Origin: Haemonchus contortus
Taxonomy: Eukaryota > Nematoda > Chromadorea > Rhabditida > Trichostrongylidae
Assembly: GCA_000469685.2 (NCBI GenBank)
Contig: LS997565.1
Location: forward strand, 31,590,645-31,654,644
Length of the DNA stretch: 64,000 nt
Reading direction: 5' to 3'
Below are positions 11,287 through 24,500 of the stretch, one piece after another (within the stretch, counting starts at the first letter, position 1; the number at the start of each line of letters is the position of its first letter). Position numbers and translations under genes: made by a program. The notes under the pieces were generated by a model. It was not told where the DNA came from. It did not search any database and saw only the letters and a program-made list of their open reading frames with translations.

Positions 11287-14200
11287 ACGATCATTAATCC
11301 ATCTGAATAGTTCGCGGTTCTCAGTGGTGGAAGCAACTGTAAATAACGCATCTCCTGTGCTCATCACCATCATCACGGTAAAAGCGGCCAATGCATACAT
11401 CAATAGGCCCTGAATTAGACATTGTTCAATACATGCACTCTGTTACTGGCCTGCTAGCGTAGAGCTCTCGTAGGAGGCCTGTTACATAAATTTGTCAAGA
11501 TTATTCACATTAGAGTGTGCGTCAGACTGCATCAAAAAAACAGCGAACTGTTCCTGCTGTTTCGCTGGAAAGGTGGAGCTGTCATTAGGCGTGATTGGGT
11601 CTTTTTAAAGCAATATAGACATTGGTTAAGAAGATTTAGCTGCCTTACCTTTTCAGCATTACGAGTAGTTGATCTGTCTCGTTCTCTCAATAAATTGCGC
11701 CAAGCGACGTACAGTTTCACATTGAAAACAAGACTTGTCAATGAGCAAACAGCAGCAATGGTCGAAGAAGTGGATCCAACGATCTCAAAATCAACATTCA
11801 CAACGTGACTATTACTCTAAATACTACACCGCTTGTTCACTGCTTCATTTAGTTATATTCTGATCACATTTTGCTCTGCAGTTGTTGTTGCAAGGTTTAT
11901 TTATTCTTTCAGACAGAAGGAAGGTAATTGGGAGTGTAACAGTGCAAAATCTTCCCTGAACCTGGGTGAGGGCTTGTTTCCGGTCAACCTTATTCAAGCT
12001 CAATTTAAAACCTAATTTCTGGATATCCCTGAAAAGCATATTCCGTTAGAAGGCATGCCCTGGGTTAGGTCTTGGGCGAAGCTTTTCTAAAGCTACGTAC
12101 GCCTTTCTTGACCCGTTTCTAACATTTACTCGCTTTCCCGGTCTGAGCTTCTTCGAAACTGGAATAAGAAAATTGGCTCTCATAACCGCCATTCCGGCGG
12201 TTGTCCCTGCGAAGTGACCTCATTAATGACTAACCTCATCTTAATTACGCGCCTACCCTTGATCGTAACTAACCTTATCTTATTTATTAGAGTGATGGCA
12301 ATGATGATAATAGTGAAAGAATGAAATTTCAAGAAAAGTAGTTTTTTAACGTAAAATTTTTATGGTCTTCGGTTTTAGAAGCTTTACACGCAAGATGATA
12401 TGAATTTCAACAAAAAAATTCCAATAAAATCTAAAGAAGCCTAATTTTTCTAATAAGAAATATCTTAAAATAGTAACTAAACAACCCAAATTGTCTTTTG
12501 CACTGAATGCATCGAAAAACTTGATCATACTTGTTCGTGATAAAACCCGATTTTTTGTACTTACTTACCTGTCTTTCCCCCATAAACCGTGCTGATCGGT
12601 TCTCGGTAAATTCAATGTTGGGTTTCTAATAAAGCGGAACTTGGCAACCCTACCGACCCGGGAACAAGTCTATCTTCAGGGGAGGTTTGAGGTAATAGGG
12701 AGAGCGGGAATTGAGGCAGGCTGGGTAGATTGGAGCGAAGGCTGCGGTACGGGTCGGAACGGTTGGGTAGGTGAAGCAGAAGTAGCATAGCACAAGGGTA
12801 GCGGTGCAGGCTGGAACTGCGTTAGCGGAGGTTGTGTAGGTATGGAAGTAGCATAGTATAATGGTAGTGGCTGCAGTTGCATTTGAGTGGGAATTAGAAA
12901 AAAGAATGTTTCTCACGCCATACACAAACTTCATTTTAATGGCCATCAAATTTTTCTATTCCATATGGTAATAGAACTTTTGAATCCGAAGACCATGAAA
13001 ATTTTACGTTAAAACTACTTTTCTCGAAATTCCATTTTCTCACTATTATTACCATAGCCATCACTCTCATAAGTAAGATAAGGTTAGTCACGATCAAGGG
13101 GAGGCGCGTAATTAAGATGGGGTTAGTCACTGATGAGGTCACTTCGCACCTCGGCGCGAAGTAATGTCAGTCGAGACTAACGTCGCACACGATTAGACTC
13201 TATAGATAATTTTCAGGCGATAGAGGATTTCGCGCAGCACATACAGGGTGCGCCATAAATATGGTAACAACTTTTCGGACGTGCGTAATTTCCCTGTTTG
13301 GGAAGTTTTTCCAAAACTGCACCTCCCCTTATGTTCATGATATATCTTAGCCCACATATCTACTTTGGTACTTTCAGCTCGTCACATTTCGAAAAACGGT
13401 GGAGCCTCGCAGACATCCACCAACCGTTCCGTTTTTGCGCGCACTTTGTGAATCCTTTTCCGGGATAGTTCACCGTTTCAACATTTCCCACATGACAGCC
13501 TCTTGAATTGCGTAGCGTAGACAGGTCAACAACAAATCTCTAAATGGACGTCTTAACTCTTATACGACCCTCCTTCCGTATACAATTTCTTGGGAAGGAG
13601 TATGATGCAGAACCTGCAGAAACATGAGAGAAATGACTGCTGATTTGCTTGTATGTTCTACTCAGATGGGAAGAGTCTACCCTGATTAAATACAATTGTA
13701 TAGAAGTAGGATTCGAAAGCCTTATAACCATTTTGACGAGAACAAGTTGGAAAGAAAGAATGTTCGCTGTGCGCTACTTGCGCGCGGCACGCGCTTCCAC
13801 ACACTTTTTTCTGACTAAAAGTGTTCAACATGGAAGAAATTTTGAGAACCCAAAGTATACGTATATTTCACACTTTGAGTGCTGAAGAAGCTGAGAGGGG
13901 TCAGATCAACTATCATTGCCATTTTCCCTCTTTGGTGGTAGTTTTTGTTAGGATCCCTACCATCAGAGCGATATCGCCAATTCTGGTCAAGAAAAGTATA
14001 AAACTTAATCCTAACCTCTCAAGAAGGGTTTTTCTGGTAGGATCTAGCTGAGGGTCAAAGATTTTCCGGGGGGTACGACTTGAAAACTGCAACGCACTTG
14101 CTCACGAATGGGAAAAGGTCAAGACTGGTGCTGAGGAAATGTTCGCGACTTAATCCCAGCTTGCAATCCCCCTACGAATATCCAGGACCACAGTGTGATG

Positions 14201-14829
14201 GGTCGCTGGATATAGTCCATGCTATAGAGGAAAGTCTGCGCTTCAAAATGCACTACTGATTCTGCTCTTAAGAAATCAATGAAATAAGCCCGGGCTGGAA
14301 TTTTCCAAGAAACTCAGCGTGCCACTGTCGATGAGTGGCCGGAGCGTCTTCGAGCTATAATTAGTACAGGAAATGTTTATATAGGATGACGGTGTGTTCA
14401 TTTTGTAGATGTGATGCACAGTAAACAATTCACAAAAATTGGTCATGCATCAATATGAACTACGATTTCTGGAGGCCAATATTTTTGTTACCATATTTAT
14501 GGCGCACCCTGTATAAACAAAGAAACAAACATGCATACATACATCCATACATACATACATACATACATACATACAACATACATACATACATACATACATA
14601 CATACATACATACATACATACATACATACATACATACATACATACATACATACATACATACATACATACAATACATACATACATACATACATACATACAT
14701 ACAATACATACATACATACAGTACCATACATACATACCATACATACATACATACATACCAATACATACATACATACATACATACATACATACATACATAC
14801 ATACATACATACATACATACATACATACA

Positions 14830-14860
<31 letters not shown>

Positions 14861-15129
14861 CATACATACATACATACATTACATACATACATACATACAT
14901 ACATACATGCATAACATACATACATACATACATACCATACATACATACATACATACATACATACATACATACATACCAGTACCATACATACATACATACA
15001 TACATACATACATACATACATACATAACATACATACATACATAACATACATACATGAACCATACAACATACATACATACATACCATACAACATACATACA
15101 TACATACATACATACATACATAGCATACA

Positions 15130-15160
<31 letters not shown>

Positions 15161-15491
15161 CATACATAACATCATACCATACATACATACATACATACAT
15201 ACATACATACATACATACTAATACATACATACATACATCATACATACATCCATACATACATACATACATACGATGACATACAATACAACATACCTATCAT
15301 ACATACATACACTACATATACATATCATACATACCTACGAATACATCATACATACATTACATACAACATATCATAATCATACGATACATACTATGACATA
15401 CATCAACCATACATACATATCATCCATACATACCCTACAGTACATACATATACATACATACACTACATACATACATACATACATACATACA

Positions 15492-15522
<31 letters not shown>

Positions 15523-18500
15523 CAATACATACATACATACATACATACATACATACATACATACATACATACCATACATACATTACATACATACATACAT
15601 TACATACATACATACATACCTTACATACATACGATACATACATACATTACATACATTACATACATACATATCATACATACATACCATACATACATACATA
15701 CCATACATACATACATACATACATACATACATACATACATACATACATACATACATACATACATACATACATACATACATACATACATACATACATACAT
15801 ACATACATACATACATACATACATACATACATACATACATACATACATACATACATACATACATACATACGCACCTACAGACATATGTATATACATATCC
15901 TTTTCAACCAGGGTCGTGAGTTTTTGATCTAAGCTGCTCCCTTCGAACTGCAAACCCCGTCCGACATTTGATTTGATTTGGTGGATTTCTGACATTCGCC
16001 CTGTCCACTCCAGTACAAACTCGATCTACATAGGAGAACTGGAAACATTTTCCCAATAGGCTACTGCCACTTTCTTCCGCGCTGCAGAATATTTTCGAAC
16101 AAAGCTGTATATTTCTTTGAATATCGTTTTCTAATGAAATGCACGATCCGCTCATCGTCGGCAGAGCTTTCCTGAGGCTACGCATGTTCAGCACGTATTG
16201 AGCCTCGATAACTCCCTCAATTTTTTCTCTGACCTTCACGTCCTCGTTGAATATTGTCACGACTTTGTTTTAGTCCTGCTCACTTTGAAAACGCTCGGCC
16301 CACGACAGGTGAGCCTTTGCTCAGCTCAATGGTGTGGGCTTCCCTGAAGTCAAAATAAATAGTTTTGCTTCGAGCACGACCCATTCCAGTGTATGTTCCG
16401 CGCCCTGTAGCAGAGCTCCGCTGAAGTCGTGTGTGCTCTGTTGACCTTGTCCTAGGTTCTGCCCATCCCAAGCTTGAGCCGATCTCTAAGGAGGGTTCTT
16501 GAAGTAATACCGAAATTGGTGAGACAAACACACAAACAAAAAGATAGACAAACAAATAGACACACCAAACTTGTGTTTATATGTATGTTGTGTTTATATG
16601 TATAATGTTTATATGTATATTGTAAGAAGTGGTGGCGGACAAATAGACAGACAAACAGAAGCACCAACTTATGGTTTATATTAGGTTGGTGCAAAAGAAA
16701 TGCAGGTTTTTTGTTTCACTAGTTTCAACACTATTTTTTTAAAGAAAACTAAGCCTTTTTCATGGGGTATCATATATTGTTGGAAAGCTTATTCTTTGCA
16801 CTCTTTAAATATGTATGTGAAATTTCATTCAAATCGCTTAATTTTCAAAAAAAAGTCGTTTTTATTTTCAGATGTCTAATCGCAATTTTCGTCAAATTTA
16901 CTTCTATGAGTTCAAACTGGGTCGGACTGCCGCTCAAACCGCTCGAAATATCAACGAAGTATGGGGCCAGGGAAGTGTCAACGAATGCACAGTACAACGT
17001 TGGTTCCAAAAGTTCCGTGCCGGCAACACCAGCCTCGAAGATGAACCACATGGTAGCCGTCTACCAACACTTGATCTTTCTTCTTGAGCTTCTTTTTGGT
17101 CCAACCACTGGGCAGATCGTCTCCTGTTGCCATGAAGTATTCATTTCTCATCGCAAGTCACAATTTGTTCAAGAATTGGATCGCTGGCATTGCGCAAAAG
17201 ATGAGCCGACGATTTCTCAAAACGACGATTTTCCTGACTTTCGGTCAATTCATGCGGAACCCATTTGTCGAGCTTCTTAGTCTACCCAATTTGCTTCAAA
17301 TGGCGAACAATTGTAGTGTGATGGACATTGAGTTCCTTCGCAATGTCTCGTGTCGTTTTGTGCGGATCAGCTTCGACGGACGCCTTCAATTGATCGTTAT
17401 CAAGTGTTGGTGGACGGCTGCCATGTGGTTCGGGTTCGAGGCTGGTGTTGCCGGCACGCAACTTTAGGAACCAACGTTGTACTGTGCATTCGTTGACAAC
17501 TCCCTGGCCCCATACTTCAATGATATTTCGAGCGGTTTGAGCGGCAGTCCGACCCAGTTTGAACTCATAGAAGTAAATTTGACGAAAATTGCGATTAGAT
17601 ATCTGAAAATGAAAACCACATTTTTTCAAAATTAAGCGATTTGAATGAAATTTCACATACATATTTAAAGAGTGCAAAGAATAAGCTTTCCAACAATATA
17701 TGATACCCCATGAAAAAGGCTTGATTTTCTTCAAAAAAATAGTGTTGAAACCAGTAAAACAAAAAACCTGCATTTCTTTTGCACCAACCTAATACATAGC
17801 AAAGATTTCTTTGAGTAATACCGAAATTAGTGGCAGATAAGCAGATGAGCAAACAGCCACACCGAAATTTCAGTCTATATGCAGTATGGATAGGTGACAA
17901 ACAAGCAGACAATCAAAAAGACACACCAAAACATGATGGCTCTATACAAACAGAGAGTTGAGCAGAAAAACACCATTTTGTGGTTTATACATTGTAAAGA
18001 TGATAACTCCTCCTTCGATCACATTGGTCCATTTTTTCTGGCTTAAGTGCTCATTCACAGCTTCGCCCACCTCGAGCGCGCTCAGCCCACGTTGGAGTTT
18101 TGATCACTTTTGTTCTGTTACCTCAGGCCACCTTTTTCTCCTTTCTAAAAGTTTTTTCAACGAAGTTTCGAAAAACCTTACGAAGTATATTTTATTTAAA
18201 TACACACCCCACTCATCGTAGGCGAAGCTTCGCTAAGGGTACGCAAGTCTAGTATATATCGGGTCGCACCGACTTTTTTGGCCTCCACGTCTTTGTTGAA
18301 GCGAGTTATGGATCTAGGTGGAAAGCACAGCACATTTGGAGGACGCTCCGTACTCACAAAAGGTGGGTCGCCTTCATTTGATTTAATGACTTTTTTCGTT
18401 TGCTCATTTCCGGAACTTTCCTCCAGCCAAGATAAACAATTTAGCTTTCGGCACTACTCACTCCAGTGCATGCCCCACTTTCAGTAGGCGTGGTTGCGCT

Positions 18501-21500
18501 GGGCCCATGTGCGCCCTGCTGATCATGTCCCAGGCTCCACCTACCCAAAACTTGACCCGATCTCTACGTGTGCTTTTTCGGATAACACCAAATCTCGTGG
18601 CAGACAAGCAGACCAACCAACAGAGAAACAAGCAGTCAAACGAGCAGACACACCAAACCTGCGGTTAATATATTATGAGGACAGGGGCTGACTGTTGCTT
18701 TGAAGAGGAGACGCTCCTCATTCCTCCTACTCTTCCTTTGGGATTAAGAACTTTTCGGAGGTGCATAATGTGAATGCTTGTGAAGGCGTAAAAAATGAAA
18801 GGGCAAGTTTTTTTGCTATTGCCCAAGTAAAACGAGTTCGCCAATGAGAAAGTTGGTGGAACCACATGTGATTATAGTAGCGCCTGGGAATCGTGCTCGA
18901 ATGATTCGCTCATTTTTGTCCTTGTAAACTCATATATGACTTTTTTAAAAGGGGTTATAATCGAGTTAGCAAGATTTAAAACTACGGCCACTCGAAGGTA
19001 GGCTCAAAAACTTATTCTGAATTCGAACAACAACTCCCCTTCCAGTGAACCTCGTCTCTCCCAAACGAGTACTAAATCAACACAATGTAGCTTGTACAGA
19101 ACGCTACGAGGATAGCCTGTTCCTTCTCAAGAACCTCAAACTGACCTTAGCGACATGTGGCTCTAGTCCTTGAAACTTATAGGTTCCGTCTTCATTTTGA
19201 CTATACAAAATATTCGATTTCGCAGTGTAGGCAACAGCAACGATTGATACAGCATACTGTGCGAATATGATAACAGATACATTTCTTCGTTTCCAAATCT
19301 AAACAAGTTGCCTCTCCACTTATTCTCTTTGAGTGTGCTTCTCGCATAAGGAAACATGCATGTGTGACTGTGTTATTGGGTGGTGTTATCTGAAGACCAA
19401 TACTGGATGGAGGCATAAGATTGCGAAGATATTTGGGATCACAGGGAGCACGGAGCTCACTCGCAGTGGAAGTAGTTTTAAAGGGTACTCAGTGTGCTCT
19501 GAACGGAGCAGCTGTCGAATCTAGTTTTCTGATCAGTATCAGGTTGGCTGGGCCATTAGAGATTGATGGAAATAAATCTAAACTCTTACAATGTGAGATC
19601 CTAACTTATTTTGAGATAGGAAGTGAATCATAAAGGACGCCTGGATAGTCCCATCATTGCTTCAGGGCAACAGAGCGTAAACAGTGAATGACAGCTCTTT
19701 TTATGAAAGGGAGCTTATTTGCAGTGAGGTGGATGAAGTAACGTGGCCAGAACTCTGCGAAATTTCTCGTGCTATCCCAAGTCTGGAGAAACGAAGAACG
19801 AAAGCTGGGTAAAGCTAGGACAGTATAAAACATCTCTGAGGGGTTGCCAAAGAGCGAAAGGAGTGTAACAAAAGGTTGGAATTCACTAAGATTGAAACCC
19901 CAGTAAGCTATAACTTGTGATGACTTGATATTTTGTTAACTGGTGTTATATCGCCACAGTACGCGGTGCGAAAGTCTCACAAGGATGGCGATTTATGGGC
20001 AAAACTTCAGTTTCAAACGGGACTCTAATCCATACTTGTCCTTTCCGGGAACCGTGCTCTTATTCCTTACACAATCGAGACCCCGCTTACCCTCGCCCTC
20101 TTAATGGCTTATATGCCATAGCTTATCAGCACTCACACATACAACGTGTTGAGCCGATCGGCCAATATCAGCACAGAACCATTATCAGCGGGGTCTCGGT
20201 AGTGTAAGGGATAAGAGCACGGACTCCGGAAAGGGAGTGGGTTCGAGTCCGTCCCGACCGAGACTGAAGCTTTGTCCACAAATCGCCGTTCTTGTGCGAC
20301 CCCAGTAAGCTGTTCAAGCTCAGCAAGTGTACATGGTCGGGGTTGGACAATAATGTGTAACTAACTAAAAAATGATGGCGCGATTGCTGCGAGAGACAGT
20401 TCCGATACTTAGAATTAAGAGAAAGTTTTGTAGGGTAATGAACGGTTCCACCATCCCGGATTTGCATCGACAACTGAAGAATGTGTGAAGAAGGCAGGAT
20501 AGAAATTGCTGCAATAGATGCTGCTTCAGAAATCCTCGAATAAAATTGGTGTGGGTCGTTAGTTACGACTGACCAGGGGAGGATCCCAAGTCGAAGTGGC
20601 CATTTGAAATGAGACCTACACTGCTGGACGTGTCTTGGATACTGAGTTCAAATCTACTTTCCAAATTTGCCGAGTGCTTCTGTGAACGGAGTTATGAGGG
20701 TATTTACAGGGAGCTTAACATAAGAAAACCTAAATTACATGGATGCGCCTTCCCTCCTAACGGCGGCTTGGTGTGGTGGTAAGCGTGACGCCTTATGTGC
20801 GGGAGACAAGGGTTCGGATTTTGTGATGGACGGAGCTTTTGCACTATATAGAACTTTTCCCTTAAGGACTAGAAAATGCTCTTATTGTGATTTTATCACG
20901 TTTTATGACCCTTTTCATGCTTTTGCTGATATTTATTCACATAAAGTAATACTTCAGTTTTACTCGCATTTGACTCCTCACTCTATATTCATAGTAGGAT
21001 AACTTTTGCCGCTTGAATGATCAAATGTGATACTCTACACGAAATGCTTGTAACAAAGAGCTTCTCACAATGGAAGCAAGGGATGAAAAAGAACTCGTCA
21101 AAGCCCATTGCTTCACAGTTGCTAACCCCAAATCAGAAGGGAAACAGAATTGCGTAGGCGTCCCAGAATCACCCGGGTGAGTATTCAAGTAGCCGGCGCC
21201 ATACCATGATTAAAAGAGGAATTTCCTAGATTTGACAGCGGGGAACTAAAAGTGGACAATCGATTGTAGGCAGAAATGGGGTTTCGTGTGTACACGCAAA
21301 AGTAGAGACCATGAGTAATTACATATGAGGTGGTGCGTTTAAATATGTTTCTAAAAGGATGGTCTAAAGAGGCTTCTGTTGGCTGTATTAGCCTCCTGGA
21401 AGCCTCGAGAAGAGTGCAATCCCATTCACCTGCTTTTTTGATGGTAAGACGCACTGAATAGCTTTCTGGTCTGTGAATGATATCCACGCGTCCATTGTCA

Positions 21501-24500
21501 ATAGTGCCGGTGTTGGTGGGTCCGGAGCTGCTTCGCACCATCGCACCCAATCTAGCACCAACACCCACTTTAGCATCATCATTGCTCGTCATATGCCTTG
21601 TTCTCGCCCGGAGCTCCCAATTTTGCGCACGGAAGAATCTCCTACTCGGTAACAGGTAGGTAGGTAGGAGGAGGCATCAGCAAAGCGTCAATACTTCATA
21701 GAACGTGATAAAATCACCATGACAGTAGTTTCTAGTTCTCAAGGAAAAAACTCCATATAACGCAAAAATTCCATCACCCACAAAATTCGAACCTTAGTCT
21801 CCCGCACATGAAGCTTACCACCACACCATGCCGCCGTTGAGAAGAAAGGCGCATCCATGTATTTTAATTTTTCTTATGTTAAGCTCCCTGAACCTATTCT
21901 CATAACTCCGTTCACGCTCGGCAAATTTGGAAAGTAGATTTGAACTCAGCAGCTAAAAACACGTCCAGCAGTGTAGGTCTCATTTCAAATGGCCACTTCG
22001 ACTAAGGATCCTTCCCTGATGAGATCACTTCGCGCCGAGTTGGTAAGTGACCTCAATCGTAGCTAACCTCATCTTATTCATAAGAGTGATGGAGAATGAT
22101 GAGAAAATGAAAATTCAAGACAATTAGTTTGTCAACGTAAAATTTTCATAGTCTTTGATTCAAAGAGTTTTATTACCATGCAAGGTGATAGAAATTTCAA
22201 CAAAAAATCCAAAAGAATTTAGAGAAGCCTACATTTTCTTATAGGAAGCATCTTAAATATAATCTTTAAACAACTTAGATGGTCTTTTACACTGCATGCA
22301 TTGAAAACCTTCCTCATATTTGTTCGTCCGCACCTTCTCGAAAGTATATGCATAATCTGTGATTCTGTAGATGAAACCCGATTTTTTGTACTTGCTTACC
22401 TACCTTCCTCCCCCCCCCCCCCCTCCTAAACCGTACTGGTCGGCTCTCGGTAAATTCAATGTTGGGTTTCTAATAGAGCGGGAAGTGGCGACCCTACCGA
22501 CTCGGGAACAAGTGAATTTTCAGTGGAGCTCTGAGGTGATAGGGGCAGGGGAGAATTGAGGCAGGTTGGGTAGATTGGAACGAAAGCTGCGGTACGGGTT
22601 GGAACAGTTGGGTAGGCGCAGAATTAGCATAGTACAAGGGTAGCGGTGCGGGTTGGAACTGCGTTAGCGGAGGTTGTTTAGGTACGGAAGTAGCGTTTAA
22701 TGGTTGTGGTGCGGTTTCGAGCTGCAGTGTTGGAGGTTGCGTCGGTACAGAAGAAGCATAGTAAAAGGGTCGGGGTGCAGATTGGAGCTGCGTTGAAGCT
22801 GAAGGGTAACCCGTGCAATCCCGGAAATAGCAGAAAGTGTCGTCCCGATACATAGTAAAGTTTTAAGCAAGGCTTCTTTTCTATAGTCAGTAGTTGCAAA
22901 TAATTCCCTCACCCACCAGGTTAAATAGTAGCCGATGACCACTCTTCAATGTGCTGGACTCAGCCTGAAGTATTGTAATATTTCATGAGAAGTGCGAAAT
23001 GGCCTAACTGATCAGCCGGCGGGCGTTCAATGACTTTCAAACACGAGATGCCCCAACATTAAACAACTACGTCGCTTCTATAAATGTTCTTCGATATCAC
23101 AGATGAGTGGAAACTCAAAAAAGAATGTTTTTTTACTTTCACACAAACTTTATTTTCATGACCATCGGATTTTTCTATTCTATATGGTGATAAAAGCCTC
23201 AAAACCGAAGACCATGAAAATTTTACGTTGAAAACTAATTTTCTTGAAGCTTCTTTTCTCATCATTCTCATCATTCGCCATCACTGTCATAGTAAGATGA
23301 GATTAGTTCCAATCAAGGGGAAGCGCGTAATTAGGATGAGCTTAGTTACGATTGAGATCACTTCGCCCCTCGGGGAGAAGTAATCTCAGTCGCAACTAAC
23401 GACGCACACCCGAACGAAACAACTCCGATTGTTTTCTTGCAGAAAAGGAGTTGATCACTTGATCTATGTCACCTGGACCGTATCATAGGATCATATGAGC
23501 TGGCGCACTCTCAGATCCCTTAGTAAGCTCTAACGCTGGTCTTCCTCGGGATTCACTGAATAGTGGTCATCTGATACATTTCTCAAAGCTTTCCTTATGG
23601 TGTGCTGTAATTGTTGCTTTTGAAGTAAATGAGTAAGCACCTTGCCGTACATGTGCATCATACATATCGAAGAGTACCGATTAAAAGTGATGAACGTATT
23701 TCCAATCATATGGCCAAGGTAAGCCGCTCTTGAGAAAATGATACAATAAAGAATAATATAACGGAATTCAGTGCCCATGCTCAATTCGGTGTTCAGTCGG
23801 AGAACAAATAACAAGAGAAGTGATGTGATGTCGGCAATACCTGAAAGGTAATAACATCTTCCACTTACAATTCATTTATCAGAGTTTCAGGATAGGAAGT
23901 ACTTTATACACAGGTTTCCAGGCTTTTGGTGCATCCTTTAGTTCTGCATTGCCTTTGACATAGATATTTGTATCTTTTCTCTGTCAGTGGTTTCGTTCTG
24001 GTTGCAACATACTTGAGGCGATTGAATGTGGCTCCTCATGGTTCTATCAGCTCCTCGCCTCTTATTTTGAAGAATGATTTTCTTTTCAGGTCACTTTTTG
24101 TGCCACTTGCTTTACAATTGATACCTCTTAGATATAATTTAGGTATACCCATCACTCACTTTTTTATCCGCTACGATCATAACAAAATTTTATCAGATTG
24201 AAAAGTCTACCTCTCCCACCTCCTTCCAGTACTTCGACCCCAAATCCTTGATGGGCTTCCGAAATTAAGGTTTGTGTTTAAGCAAAAAACAATTCAGATT
24301 GGCTGCAATGATCACATATTCCCGAAATATCAGATAGTCTCATTTCGACTTCTAGATCTATTTCTTGGATCTATTTCTTGTGCTAGCTTCGTTTTTACCT
24401 GCGGCCACTTGAATTTCTAGCACCTTGCCTTAAGATGTTATGGTTGAGGCAGAAGAGTAAGTAGAGCCTGACTTCTATCGTATATCCCCTGGGACTAGCA

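Larger units (their letters stand above)
16681..17792. mobile_element. Palindromic mariner: two 5' ends joined head to head
   Basis: Both termini are the cecropia/Hsmar1-type end TTAGGTTGGTGCAAAAG, with TA on each side (16679-16680 and 17793-17794). Beyond the terminal repeats, the whole 5' UTR and start of the transposase are inverted copies: arms 16681-17075 and 17399-17792, roughly 95% alike by eye. The spacer 17076-17398 continues only the minus-strand copy. So this is not a normal mariner with left and right ends but two left ends fused near 17075. Hookworms carry a related mariner (bandit). Confidence 0.9.

Noticed and set aside
13125..13180. CTGATGAG followed by a stem, resembling a hammerhead ribozyme core
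   Set aside because: The GAAA after stem II is absent and the other F2 arms do not keep the motif; it is the F2 end hairpin.
20193..20264. A genuine tRNA gene
   Set aside because: A and B boxes and the acceptor-like stem fit, but the T and anticodon stems do not pair properly and no clear anticodon can be set. It is a repeat module present in several places.
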